From Cryobacterium sp. PH31-L1 (GTDB lineage: Bacteria; Actinomycetota; Actinomycetes; Actinomycetales; Microbacteriaceae), in assembly GCF_030063145.1 (NCBI RefSeq), contig NZ_JASISM010000001.1:372001-436000 (forward strand): 64,000 nt of DNA, in the 5' to 3' direction. The notes under the pieces were generated by a model that did not search any database, was not told the origin of the DNA, and saw only the letters and a list, made by a program, of their open reading frames with translations. The position numbers and the translations under genes were made by a program. Shown one piece after another: positions 43,878 to 51,439 of the stretch (positions are counted from its first letter, which is position 1; each line of letters opens with the position of its first letter).

Positions 43878-44132
43878 ATGTCCTCGCTCATTCAGCAGAG
43901 AATGGCAATAGAGCGTATCCGCACGTCCGCCATCGCGTGGACGCTATTCGGCGGGGTTGGGGCGCTGCTTGCAATCGCCCAATTGGTCGTGGGAACGGAG
44001 CCGACGCGAGCGTTCGTGTACTTCGGTGTCGCGGGAGGGATGATCACCGTCGGACTCGTCAAATCGGGGCGATATCGTCGGGCGATTGCGGCGTTTACCG
44101 CCGAGAACGGCGTAGAGGCTGGCAAGCGTTGA
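43878..44132 (+). CDS. Small two-helix membrane protein
   Basis: 84 residues from the ATG at 43878 (GTG at 43863 also in frame). Two hydrophobic segments, IAWTLFGGVGALLAIAQLVV and FVYFGVAGGMITVGLV, lie between basic flanks. It ends VEAGKR. No family recognised. A copy of the dispersed hairpin repeat follows 16 nt downstream. Confidence 0.6.
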   Translation: MSSLIQQRMAIERIRTSAIAWTLFGGVGALLAIAQLVVGTEPTRAFVYFGVAGGMITVGLVKSGRYRRAIAAFTAENGVEAGKR

Positions 44133-44148
44133 CGGACCTCCGGTCGTC

Positions 44149-44173
44149 CCGCAGAGGGTTCCCCTTGCGGGCG
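44149..44173. repeat. Dispersed island hairpin repeat, copy 1
   Basis: A 25-nt unit identical to 52094-52118. CCGCA and TGCGG arms flank GAGGG-TT-CCCCT, so the unit can fold as a nested hairpin. Looser copies lie near 49030, 54466 and 56575. It sits between the small membrane gene and the end of the truncated TetR gene. Confidence 0.75.
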
Positions 44174-44230
44174 GCCCCGCTAGTGTCAAACGCGAGTGCT
44201 GCGCTCGAGCGGTACCTCAGCCTGTGTGAC

Positions 44231-44680
44231 TTAGACCAGGGCGGATGCGACAACTCCGGCGACGAGCGCCTCAATCTCGGCAATCGGGCGCGGGTCGTAG
44301 AGCAACTGACCGGCTAGTCCGGCGCTGAAGGCAAAGATCGCTCGTGAGAGTGAGTCGTCATCCAAACGCGCCTTCAGTTCTCCTTCAGCGCGTCGCCAAG
44401 CGAACAGGCGGACCAGGTTGCTGCGAATCGCTTCATCCCCTGAGCGGATCGCCGCGGCGATCTTCTCATCGAATGGCGCCTGGTCTGCGAACGCGACACC
44501 GATGATTACGGCGGCGCGACGCTCCTCATCGACCGGAAGGGTAGCCATGATCAACCCGACCAGCCAGAGCTCCAGCGTCGGCTTCGCGGGTTCTGCTGAG
44601 ACGGCACCGGTGACTGTCGACTGCGCACGCTCCAGTGCCGCCTGAAGCAGTTCCTCCTTATTGTGATTTTGAAGCCACAC
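44231..44680 (-). pseudogene. TetR-family regulator lacking its DNA-binding domain
   Basis: 149 residues, GTG start overlapping the SdpB-like gene by 23 nt. The sequence starts at what is normally the end of the TetR helix-turn-helix domain (HNKEELLQAALERAQ, cf. FxxKEELL), and the rest is a typical TetR C-terminal domain (PVDEERRAAVIIGVAFADQA; AIFAFSAGLAGQLLYDPRP). The DNA-binding part is missing. The junction lies where the SdpB-like frame ends, as if the toxin locus had been inserted into a tetR gene. It may still be translated by coupling; if so it cannot bind DNA. Confidence 0.7.
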
Positions 44681-45722
44681 AGATGATCATAGATCGTTGA
44701 TCTTTATGCGGAATTTGGGTTGCTGTCGGGCTCTGATTGGCTCCGAGATTGGGTTCGTGATTTTCGCTCGTGGGTGACCCGATACTTGACTCCACTCCTT
44801 TTTCAGACACTTCGGGGCCAAATGCAGCCCCTGTGTCCGGGGCAATTAGCAGATGCTGCCTCGGCGTAGCCGCAATGATGACGGCCCCCATCATAATTCC
44901 GGCGAAAGACCACAAGCCGATCACAATGATTATTCCCAGGTGAAGAGCGATTACCAAACTGAGCGCCCATCTCCGAGCCCGTGGCCCCGCCAGAATCAAT
45001 ACGCCGACGGCCACCTCGAGAACGATCGTTCCCCACGTGACAGCTGCCGTACCGACAGCCGTATTCGTGATCCCCCGCGCTAGTAACCCTGCGGGACCGC
45101 TAGCGCCGAACGATGGATCCCGGACGACGTAGTGCATTGCGCTGCCGTTCATCCACTCGGCCGTCCCGAATTTGGAGAGCCCACTCTCAATGTAGATGAA
45201 AGCCATCTGCAGACGAAGGATCCACCATGCGCCCCACGCAATCCCGTCAGTCACGGATGATGACCATATCGGATCGGACCGTCCCCACGCGAAGAGGCGT
45301 GTATCGCGTGCGGTGATGAAAATAATGATGATCGTGACCACAGCTGCAGCAGAGTCGCCGCCGTCTGGTAGTCCGATGCTCGTGGATAAGGAGAACGCGA
45401 CCCAAGCATGAAGCACAGCCGTGACAGCTGGAAGGAAACCAATGATCACAAGTATGAGTATCCCTGCCGCGATGAATCTTGAGATTACTTTGTCGTCACT
45501 CGTGTCGACGCAGAAGAGCGATGCTTTGACGACACTGATACAGGCCGGAGCTGGCTTATGTCCGAGAACCTCTGGCGTCAAATTAGCCCAGGAGGTTAGA
45601 GCCAAAATGGAGAGCTGGGCGGCCGCGATCACAGATCGTCCCACCTGCGTCGAACGCCGCAGAGATGCGTATTCGGACACACTCACCGTGATTTTATTGA
45701 GGACCTGGCTTATCGTGCGCAT
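44658..45722 (-). CDS. SdpB-like membrane protein (HTTM type), toxin maturation
   Basis: 354 residues. In Bacillus subtilis SdpB, together with SdpA, is needed to turn the SdpC precursor into the active SDP peptide. Here about eight to nine hydrophobic segments are seen, with the family region WWILRLQMAFIYIESGLSKF then GTAEWMNGSAMHYVVRDPSF and TWGTIVLEVAVGVLILAGPR. The Q-x3-YI-x-SGL-x-KF...W-x-G motif is that of SdpB/HTTM proteins. The C-terminal 45 residues are hydrophilic and probably derived from junction sequence. Its start overlaps the SdpA-like gene by 13 nt. Third gene of the C-A-B set. Confidence 0.85.
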   Translation of the reverse strand: MRTISQVLNKITVSVSEYASLRRSTQVGRSVIAAAQLSILALTSWANLTPEVLGHKPAPACISVVKASLFCVDTSDDKVISRFIAAGILILVIIGFLPAVTAVLHAWVAFSLSTSIGLPDGGDSAAAVVTIIIIFITARDTRLFAWGRSDPIWSSSVTDGIAWGAWWILRLQMAFIYIESGLSKFGTAEWMNGSAMHYVVRDPSFGASGPAGLLARGITNTAVGTAAVTWGTIVLEVAVGVLILAGPRARRWALSLVIALHLGIIIVIGLWSFAGIMMGAVIIAATPRQHLLIAPDTGAAFGPEVSEKGVESSIGSPTSENHEPNLGANQSPTATQIPHKDQRSMIICVASKSQ

Positions 45723-46297
45723 GAGATCTCGATGTGGGCGGCTTTGGTTACTTGGATTGTTTCATTCGTTACGTTTCGGTACGCATATGGGACTGGAGAT
45801 TGCTCTGCGATTACGTAGCTTCCACAGAAGTTGGGCGAGCCCTTGGATGGTGTGACCACCTGAGTAGATTCGTGCGCAGCCGCTTTCAGGCAGTCCACGG
45901 AGACCATGCCGCCGCATTCCACCCAGTCGCTCGTACGACTCGCCAGAATGGCCTTCTCCGTGTCCTGAGAACGCTGATTCCGAGAAAGGCCGAGACCGTT
46001 TTGAATGTTGGTCTGTGGAAGAGTGCCTTCAGCCAGTATTTCACCGCGGCGGGCGGACGTGTCGTCGTAGACGACCAATGCGATGGACGAAGGATCGCGA
46101 GTGAAGAATTCCCATGATTCTGGGAAGACTGTGCCCACTTCTGCGCGAGACTTCCAATCCTCGCTCAGAACAGTCGTGGGCATGGCAGCGAAAACACCGG
46201 CGCCAAGGGGTACGCACAGGCAGACGATTGTCGCGATTGCCGCTATAGCTCCGCCCTTGGCAGCGGTATTCACTGCAGCTTGTTTAGAGTGCCCCAC
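45710..46297 (-). CDS. SdpA-like protein, toxin maturation
   Basis: 195 residues from the GTG at 46297, which overlaps the pretoxin stop by 14 nt; the frame is open to 46372 but would then overlap more. One transmembrane helix (GAIAAIATIVCLCVPLGAGV) is followed by an outside domain carrying the SdpA hallmark GTVFPESWEFFTRDPSS (FPQxWxFFTKxP). Six Cys in total, four of them outside (VECGG, VDCLK, NFCGSY, ISCAR). Known SdpA acts with SdpB in pretoxin processing; the exact chemistry is not settled. Its placement between SdpC-like and SdpB-like genes is strong support. Confidence 0.85.
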   Translation of the reverse strand: MGHSKQAAVNTAAKGGAIAAIATIVCLCVPLGAGVFAAMPTTVLSEDWKSRAEVGTVFPESWEFFTRDPSSIALVVYDDTSARRGEILAEGTLPQTNIQNGLGLSRNQRSQDTEKAILASRTSDWVECGGMVSVDCLKAAAHESTQVVTPSKGSPNFCGSYVIAEQSPVPYAYRNVTNETIQVTKAAHIEISCAR

Positions 46298-46916
46298 TGA
46301 TTGCGCGCGCCGCGAGTTCACGGTCAAACTTCGTCGCCCCTGTGTTTGGCTCGTAGAGCAGAACGAAAACACCGGCCACTACTGCAGCTCCAAGCGCAAG
46401 GACGTAACCGGCGGCAGCGGCGATCTGCACGGTCGCGACATAACTCTGCGTCCACAGCCAGCCATTGGCTGATGCACGACCAGTAGAAACCCTGTTGGCG
46501 GCTTGTTCGCCCATAAGGCGAGTATTGACGAGCTTGACGTCCTCACCGAGCGCTTTGATCCCGGCCTGAGCTCGAAGAGGATTGCCCGACTGAACCGGTT
46601 CTACAACTCGAGCCGTCAAGTGCGGGTCGATTTCTTCAAACAGGGCCACCAACTCGTCGACAGTTTCGGAGGGAACGTCCTGATGCTCAAGACCGAGCCT
46701 TTCCGCTAACTCCGGATTTGAATTAAAGATGGATCCACTGCTTAGTACGAAGAAACTAATTACGTCGGTAGTGCTGTACTTTAGCGCCGTTTGCTTCTTA
46801 CTTATGATGGAGGCGGCCGGGTTTTCAGCTGCCGTCGCCGGGATTGCCCCCATGGACGTCATCGATGCAACACTAAGCGCGATCGTAACGGCAGCGCCAA
46901 TAAACTTTTTATTGAT
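46284..46916 (-). CDS. SdpC-like secreted pretoxin
   Basis: Family architecture matches B. subtilis SdpC: signal peptide, a helical pro-region starting LKYSTTDVISFFVLSSGSIF (cf. FSGEDYFRGLLFGQG), a SGNPLRAQAGIKAL segment, one long hydrophobic segment (VQIAAAAGYVLALGAAVVAG, then VFVLLY) and a C-terminal helix FDRELAARAISGAL. In SDP the toxin is cut from the hydrophobic part. No Cys occurs, so the disulfide of B. subtilis SDP is absent. The first ATG (46862) would cut into the signal peptide: in-frame codons upstream encode NKKFIGAAVTIALSVASMTS ending in an ATA-A cleavage site. I therefore set the start at the ATC (46916) behind GGGGGA, a rare start; uncertain. Confidence 0.8.
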   Translation of the reverse strand: MNKKFIGAAVTIALSVASMTSMGAIPATAAENPAASIISKKQTALKYSTTDVISFFVLSSGSIFNSNPELAERLGLEHQDVPSETVDELVALFEEIDPHLTARVVEPVQSGNPLRAQAGIKALGEDVKLVNTRLMGEQAANRVSTGRASANGWLWTQSYVATVQIAAAAGYVLALGAAVVAGVFVLLYEPNTGATKFDRELAARAISGAL

Positions 46917-46950
46917 AAATCCCCCAATTATGCTAGGTATAAATATTCAC

Positions 46951-46972
46951 TTTAGGTATCGAATAACCTAAA
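46951..46972. promoter_or_regulatory. Palindromic operator candidate before the pretoxin gene
   Basis: TTTAGGT, 8 nt, ACCTAAA (perfect 7-nt arms) in the AT-rich spacer between the SdpI-like gene and the pretoxin gene. A further TAGGTAT half-site lies at 46934-46940. The adjacent XRE regulator (47340-47549) is the obvious candidate to bind it. The spacer must also contain the pretoxin promoter; no clear -35/-10 pair is assigned. Confidence 0.55.
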
Positions 46973-46992
46973 CAATTTATAACCTGCCACAT

Positions 46993-47343
46993 TTATGGTT
47001 GGTTCTGCAAGTCGCGGGATGCGTACTTATTGCCTCGGATGGCAGCGGCAACAATCCCAACTACTTCGAGGGCAAGCAATCCGAGACCGGCAAAATTAGT
47101 TGCGTCCGTCGTGCTATCACGAGTAACGATCAGGAGCAGGATCGCTCCGAACACTACGATGACGGTCGTGGCGATGATGACAGGAGTCGCTGCGGCGTGG
47201 CCTTGGCGCCATGAGTTATCGCTATATGTGATTGCCGGCGTGCGGATCCCAACGAGGCCATTGTTAGGTATCACGCCACGGCTGGCGAGGACAGTGATAA
47301 GGGACACGAGAAGAGAGAGTGCGAGGGCGATCCAGACAGTCAT
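46993..47343 (-). CDS. SdpI-like immunity membrane protein
   Basis: 116 residues with three hydrophobic segments (VWIALALSLLVSLITVLASR, TPVIIATTVIVVFGAILLLI, FAGLGLLALEVVGIVAAAI). The SdpI family signature is clear: IPNNGLVGIRTPAITYSDNS then WRQGHAAATP (NxLVGIRTxxTxxSDxxWxxGH). In B. subtilis SdpI protects the producer from SDP and signals to the repressor SdpR. Start ATG overlaps the XRE regulator by 4 nt; the pretoxin gene follows after an AT-rich regulatory gap. It fits as the immunity gene of the toxin downstream. Confidence 0.88.
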   Translation of the reverse strand: MTVWIALALSLLVSLITVLASRGVIPNNGLVGIRTPAITYSDNSWRQGHAAATPVIIATTVIVVFGAILLLIVTRDSTTDATNFAGLGLLALEVVGIVAAAIRGNKYASRDLQNQP

Positions 47344-47549
47344 GGTGAAGTCCTTTCGAGGTCGGGTGTGAATAGAGTGGTGATCTCCACGCCTAGAGTG
47401 GCGCTGAGAGCGAAGGCAAGACGTAATGAGGGATCGAACCGCTCACGCTCGATGGCGATGATGGTCTGCCGCGATACTTGTAGCTGGGCCGCAAGGTGGG
47501 CCTGTGTCCACTTATGCCGCTCACGTTCATCACGAACAGTATTCTTCAT
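47340..47549 (-). CDS. XRE-family transcriptional regulator (YozG-like, 69 aa)
   Basis: A short regulator consisting only of the Cro/C1 helix-turn-helix: MKNTVRDERERHKWTQAHLA then LQVSRQTIIAIERERFDPSL and LAFALSATLGVEITTLFTPD. Such small XRE proteins are frequently encoded beside a membrane partner, as here (47546-47965), with 4-nt overlaps on both sides. It takes the place held by the ArsR-type SdpR in B. subtilis and probably controls the toxin/immunity operon. Likely target: the palindrome at 46951-46972. Confidence 0.88.
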   Translation of the reverse strand: MKNTVRDERERHKWTQAHLAAQLQVSRQTIIAIERERFDPSLRLAFALSATLGVEITTLFTPDLERTSP

Positions 47550-47965
47550 GCACCACCACGCCGCCAGAGCACGGTGGCTCGTATACCGAAGTTCATAATC
47601 GAAGCCAGCAACAGTCCAAGAAGCGCATACAAACCGACGCCGGAGATTGGAGACGCAAAAGCAACAATACAGGCGAGAATTCCAAGCGAAATGGTGTCAG
47701 TGAAGGCCCCAGCACCAGCACGTTGAAGCAGTTGGTATTCGACTGACTCCTCTTCCAATTCTGGAGTGTGTGCCTCGGGTGCCCGTCGATTGATGGTGCG
47801 GAATACGAGATGGATTGCCGTGGCACATCCAATAACGAGTCCCAGAACCGCCCCTTTCGCTATTCCTGCTAGTTGCCAGCCGGCTATGTAACCGCCAAAC
47901 GTCGCCGCAAGAATAGTCATCAAAATGATGCTCCATGTTGAGGTCCTAATCGCTTTTTTGAGCAT
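47546..47965 (-). CDS. Membrane protein partnered with the XRE regulator
   Basis: 139 residues, four hydrophobic segments: WSIILMTILAATFGGYIAGW, AKGAVLGLVIGCATAIHLVF, FTDTISLGILACIVAFASPI and GVGLYALLGLLLASIMNFGI. A polar loop with acidic stretch (APEAHTPELEEESVEYQLL) lies between the pairs. The architecture is that of small proteins found next to YozG-like XRE regulators, which may sense the toxin or sequester the regulator; this is inference. It is the first gene of the operon and probably leaderless: a TTGACA/TAGTGT promoter ends 6 nt before its ATG. Confidence 0.7.
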   Translation of the reverse strand: MLKKAIRTSTWSIILMTILAATFGGYIAGWQLAGIAKGAVLGLVIGCATAIHLVFRTINRRAPEAHTPELEEESVEYQLLQRAGAGAFTDTISLGILACIVAFASPISGVGLYALLGLLLASIMNFGIRATVLWRRGGA

Positions 47966-47971
47966 GACCCA

Positions 47972-48001
47972 ACACTATGAGCGTCGCAGAATGCATGTCA
48001 A
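47972..48001 (-). promoter_or_regulatory. Promoter of the toxin-immunity operon
   Basis: On the minus strand TTGACA (48001-47996), 18-nt spacer, TAGTGT (47977-47972). The -10 ends 6 nt before the ATG at 47965, which predicts a leaderless transcript, common in actinobacteria. Confidence 0.55.
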
Positions 48002-48228
48002 GTTTTGTTTACAACTTCGGTGGAAAGAGTAGTTAAGTCACGGCATCTGCTTTGAACCGCTATGGTCAAGATCTCTGATCGCGCCCACCTGCGAGCGGTT
48101 ATTCCGGGCACTGCGCATCCGCCTCGTTTTCCGGTTCCACACCCTCGAACTGTCGATCTCGAACCAACCACATTCCTCATTCTTCGTAACTGAGACTGTC
48201 ACATCACCGCAACGATGGCCTCTCGCTT

Positions 48229-48561
48229 CACGTGCTACGAATCCGGCTCGCCAACCGCGACATCCCGCTCCGTGACGACGGATCACTGCCCAAACAATGG
48301 GTCCTGGCCGAATGGCCAGCTACCGCGCCCGAGCCCACCGACTTCTGGATCCGCGACTACCCAGAAAACACCCCAATCGCCACCCTGGTGCGGATTGCGA
48401 AGATGCGATGGAGAATTGAACACGACTACCGCGAACTCAAACACGGCCTCGGCCTGGCCCACTTCGAAGGCCGCACCGGAGCAGGCTGGAACCGTCACGT
48501 CACCCTCGTGACCGCCGCCCACCTGTTCATCACTCGCACCCGCCTCAGTTGCGGTCGTTGA
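48229..48561 (+). pseudogene. IS701/IS4-type transposase, C-terminal fragment
   Basis: About 110 residues of the catalytic C-terminus: RLANRDIPLRDDGSLPKQWV, then FWIRDYPENTPIATLVRIAK and MRWRIEHDYRELKHGLGLAH-FEGR, the DDE-transposase region with the catalytic Glu (in YRELK). HVTLVTAAHLFITRTRL follows, then premature loss of the end. The N-terminal two-thirds are absent, and no terminal inverted repeats were found. A relic of an insertion next to the toxin locus. Confidence 0.8.
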
Positions 48562-48624
48562 CCTAGACGTTTGATGGGGGCCGTCCAGTAATAAAGCGGA
48601 CTGTGCCCGGGACTGACCGCTGAG

Positions 48625-48900
48625 TTAGCTGAGGTAGCGCCTCAGGCGGTAGAACCGCTCGAATAGATCCTGGCCCGCCTCTGCTGTTGGTGACACATGG
48701 CCGAGGCCTAAAAGGCCATGAACTATTCCGGCATACTCCACATGATTAACGTTGACGCCATACTCCCGTATTCGGGTACCCAACATTGTTCCTTCTGAGC
48801 GGAGCAGATCGTGGTCGGCAGTCGCTATAAGAGTTGGCGGTAGGCCGGAGAGGTCGGCATACAGCGGGCTCACCGTCGCGTTGTTTCGCTGTTTATCCCG
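48625..48900 (-). pseudogene. Alpha/beta-hydrolase (HSL-type), C-terminal fragment
   Basis: About 85 to 90 residues of a lipase/esterase C-terminus: NNATVSPLYADLSGLPPTLI then ATADHDLLRSEG (Asp of the triad region) and YAGIVHGLLGLGHVSPTAEA with the catalytic His in VHG. The frame continues upstream without a start and without the Ser-containing core. It is a 3' remnant truncated near 48900. Confidence 0.7.
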
Positions 48901-49176
48901 TCGTCTTTGGGTAATGCAGAGGCTCAGACTCGGCGCAATATTCTCTCCGTCCCTCTGGTCTCGAGTCGTTGCGTTGCCTATAACGAGACTGGTCGGGCCA
49001 CCAAAGTTGCGAAAACGGAAGTCGTCTCGTCCCGTAGAGGTTTCCCGTCTGACACATGTCGAGACCCACGGTGCGACGGCCGTTCTCGCCCTCGAACTGC
49101 CTTGCTCATCGTCCGGCTTACGGGCGCCACCTCCTACGGGGTAATTTCAACTGACCTAGGGGGAGGCAATTTTTCG

Positions 49177-49803
49177 GTGGATGATTTCAATGCTCGAGTT
49201 GGACCGATCGTCAGGGGCATCGCCTCGGGACTGATTCCCATGGCCGTTTTCACCCCCGTGTACGCCATTTGGCCAGTTCTTGCCTGGCCAGTTCCGGGAG
49301 CATTCTTCTTCGTGGCGGCACTTGGCTGGTCGGTCTTCCTGGCTGTGCGTGCCGCAAAGTTGATCAAGTTTGCTGGTGGAGTTTCGAACGAGACAAATGC
49401 GTACGACGCCCGCATTTCCAAGGGCATGACAATCGTCAGCAGCATCCAGGGTGCGCTCATCGTCACCTCGGTCGTTGTCCTCGCGCTCTTCGGTCAGTAC
49501 GTGTGGATACTTCCGGTGGTCGTGCTCATCGTGGGACTTCACTTCTTCCCTATGCCCGCAATTTTCGGACGAACGATCGACTACTACCTCGGCGGATTCA
49601 TGCTCATCATCGCGGGCACCGGATTCTACCTGGCCAGCCAGAGCGGGATCGATTGGCAGGTGACCTCGGGCGTTACTGGGTTCGGGGCGGCGCTGGTCAC
49701 TAGCGCGTTTGGCTTGTACATCGTGCGCGCAGGGAACACCGCCCTCACTCGTACCGTCAATTGCAAGCTGGATAGCTGCCCAGGGCGGTTCGTCAGGGTG
49801 TGA
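49177..49803 (+). CDS. Multi-pass membrane protein of unknown function
   Basis: 208 residues from the GTG at 49177, with GGGGGAGG about 10 nt upstream; the frame is open from 48907 but that part is not protein-like. About six hydrophobic segments, e.g. GLIPMAVFTPVYAIWPVLAW, GAFFFVAALGWSVFLAVRAA, GALIVTSVVVLALFGQYVWI and FMLIIAGTGFYLASQSGIDW. No family recognised. Its end overlaps a transposase fragment on the other strand, so the last 20 residues may be replaced sequence. Confidence 0.65.
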   Translation: MDDFNARVGPIVRGIASGLIPMAVFTPVYAIWPVLAWPVPGAFFFVAALGWSVFLAVRAAKLIKFAGGVSNETNAYDARISKGMTIVSSIQGALIVTSVVVLALFGQYVWILPVVVLIVGLHFFPMPAIFGRTIDYYLGGFMLIIAGTGFYLASQSGIDWQVTSGVTGFGAALVTSAFGLYIVRAGNTALTRTVNCKLDSCPGRFVRV

Positions 49804-50161
49804 TCCGATAAGTCAGCGCTAAATTTACCGTAGAGGGTTGGTAAGTGAGACACCCGCTTTCTCTGAGTTCCTCTACCCATCGTGGGTGGTCAGCTCCCGG
49901 CACTAACGTTGTCCGCGACGGCAACGTTACCGCGGTAATGAACCGTGAATACGATGCCACGATCACCAGCACCGGCGGTGACCCGCTTCGGCCTCCGCCC
50001 AAGGGAATATCCGCCGTCGGGAACCAGCGGTCGCACTGCGCCTGGTCACCGGCCCGATAGGTGATCCGGTCTGCTGGGTCTTTCGGCGCGAACACCGGCC
50101 TCAGCTGCGCGACCTTCTTCCGAAACCACCCCACCCGCTCGGCCACCACCGTCGCCGGCAT
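49793..50161 (-). pseudogene. IS21-family transposase (IstA) internal fragment
   Basis: Residues from the catalytic core of IstA: RVGWFRKKVAQLRPVFAPKD then DQAQCDRWFPTADIPLGGGR (first catalytic Asp region) and PPVLVIVASYSRFITAVTLP-SRTT. After that the frame leaves the family sequence. Both ends of the gene, the partner istB and the terminal repeats are missing. Confidence 0.8.
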
Positions 50162-50325
50162 TGACGGTGTCGCTTTCAGCCGCTATTTATTCAAATTCTC
50201 CGTGGTCGTTTGACGAGAAGATTGTATTGCGACTATCGAGGCCGCGGGCAGTGATGGTTGGCGGAATAGTTTGCCGTAGCCGATGTCGCAAATATTTGAG
50301 TAAAAAAGAATACGTTTGGAGCTCG

Positions 50326-51225
50326 ATGCAAAAGAATACCGGTGGCATGCGATTCTCGGAAAAAGCGTTTATCGTGGGACTGCTCGTTGGCAGTATTTCC
50401 ATCACCACAGGGGGGATCGCAGCGGCGGCGGAAATGCCTATTGCGCCCCCAAGCCTTAGTGCAGGCGCTCAAGGTCATGACCCTCGGGCAAACTCCAATT
50501 CAGAGCCAAGCCAAGTAGTCCTGAGCGGCGGTGACGCCGGTTCGAGTATTGGATTGCCAGGCAAGGCAGCGGCGACGCAGCATCTTGATGCCAGTGACGT
50601 TCCGGAGGTGCTATTCGCCGGTCAGGGCGCCCCAATTGCGAGCACAGTCCTACCGAGTGCTTCACTGACTAGTTATGTGACTTCGACGGGCACGCAAACT
50701 CTTATAACCATCAAATCTTCAGCCGCAGCAAGCACGTACAGTTTCCCGTTGTCGCTCCCCGCCAATGCGATCGTGAATGTCGAATCAGATGGTTCGGTCT
50801 CCGTCCGTGACGCTGAAGGCATAGCGATGGGAAAGTTCCTCGCGCCCTGGGCGAAGGATGCGAACGGTCAGAATGTCGAGACTTCTTTGACCGTTCAAGA
50901 TCAGGTGCTAATTCAGAGCGTGAAATTTGACCCAACCACAGCATTCCCCGTCGTTGCTGACCCGCAATGGTGGCAACTTGCACTCTCGATAACAGCTGGT
51001 GCTGCTACTGGAGCTGCGGTTGCAGCCGCGTTCGCGGGGGTTTCCACTGGCGTTGGAGTGATCATCGGAGGGTGCGTTACGGGTGCGCTAAACTCGATGT
51101 GGGACGGTTCCACTTTCTGGGGCGGGTTTAGGGGCTGCCTCCTCGGCGCGGCGCTGGGAGCGGTTGGGCGCATCGCAGGCTCGATCGTGAAGAACACATT
51201 GAAGGGTTTTGGGATTGGCGTCTAG
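50326..51225 (+). CDS. Secreted precursor with WAKD...PVVADP module and hydrophobic Gly/Ala tail (toxin candidate)
   Basis: 299 residues from the ATG at 50326 (GGAG 4 nt upstream). Signal peptide: EKAFIVGLLVGSISITTGG, cleavage near AAA-E. A polar region follows, then a module shared with the 52689 product: DGSVSVRDAEG, APWAKDANGQNVETS, QSVKFDPTTAFPVVADP. After PVVADP come about 88 residues with long Gly/Ala-rich hydrophobic runs (LSITAGAATGAAVAAAFAG; CVTGALNSMWDGSTFWGGFR; LLGAALGAVGRIAGSIVKN) and two Cys. I recognise no named family. The layout resembles exported precursors whose C-terminus is released as a membrane-active peptide. Its start codon follows relict IS21 sequence; a small membrane gene begins right after the stop. 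Confidence 0.7.
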   Translation: MQKNTGGMRFSEKAFIVGLLVGSISITTGGIAAAAEMPIAPPSLSAGAQGHDPRANSNSEPSQVVLSGGDAGSSIGLPGKAAATQHLDASDVPEVLFAGQGAPIASTVLPSASLTSYVTSTGTQTLITIKSSAAASTYSFPLSLPANAIVNVESDGSVSVRDAEGIAMGKFLAPWAKDANGQNVETSLTVQDQVLIQSVKFDPTTAFPVVADPQWWQLALSITAGAATGAAVAAAFAGVSTGVGVIIGGCVTGALNSMWDGSTFWGGFRGCLLGAALGAVGRIAGSIVKNTLKGFGIGV

Positions 51226-51226
51226 G

Positions 51227-51439
51227 ATGAAACGCTGGATGATCTTTATTGGGCTTGTCGATGAGGAAACCGAGCGCAAGATACCGGCGTTAGCAATTTT
51301 TGGATCAATCCTAATCACCCTGGCACCGGTAGTGGCTTTTGTAGGAAATATATCCATTGGGTCGATACTTGTGGGCATCGCTTCCCTCGTGATCGGCAGT
51401 GGTATTTTATTATTCGTGCGAATGTCGCAAAGCCATTGA
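51227..51439 (+). CDS. Small membrane protein, immunity candidate
   Basis: 70 residues from the ATG at 51227, one base after the stop of the secreted precursor. Basic start (MKRWMIFIGLVDEETERKIP) and two hydrophobic segments (ALAIFGSILITLAPVVAFVG and IGSILVGIASLVIGSGILLF). Its tight coupling to a secreted hydrophobic-tail protein suggests an immunity or export role; no family recognised. Confidence 0.6.
   Translation: MKRWMIFIGLVDEETERKIPALAIFGSILITLAPVVAFVGNISIGSILVGIASLVIGSGILLFVRMSQSH

Noticed and set aside
46729..46971. A plus-strand 80-codon frame antisense to the pretoxin start, with hydrophobic runs
   Set aside because: The hydrophobic look comes from reading the antisense of a signal peptide and an AT-rich spacer. 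There is no ribosome site, and the minus-strand SdpC-like gene is far better supported.
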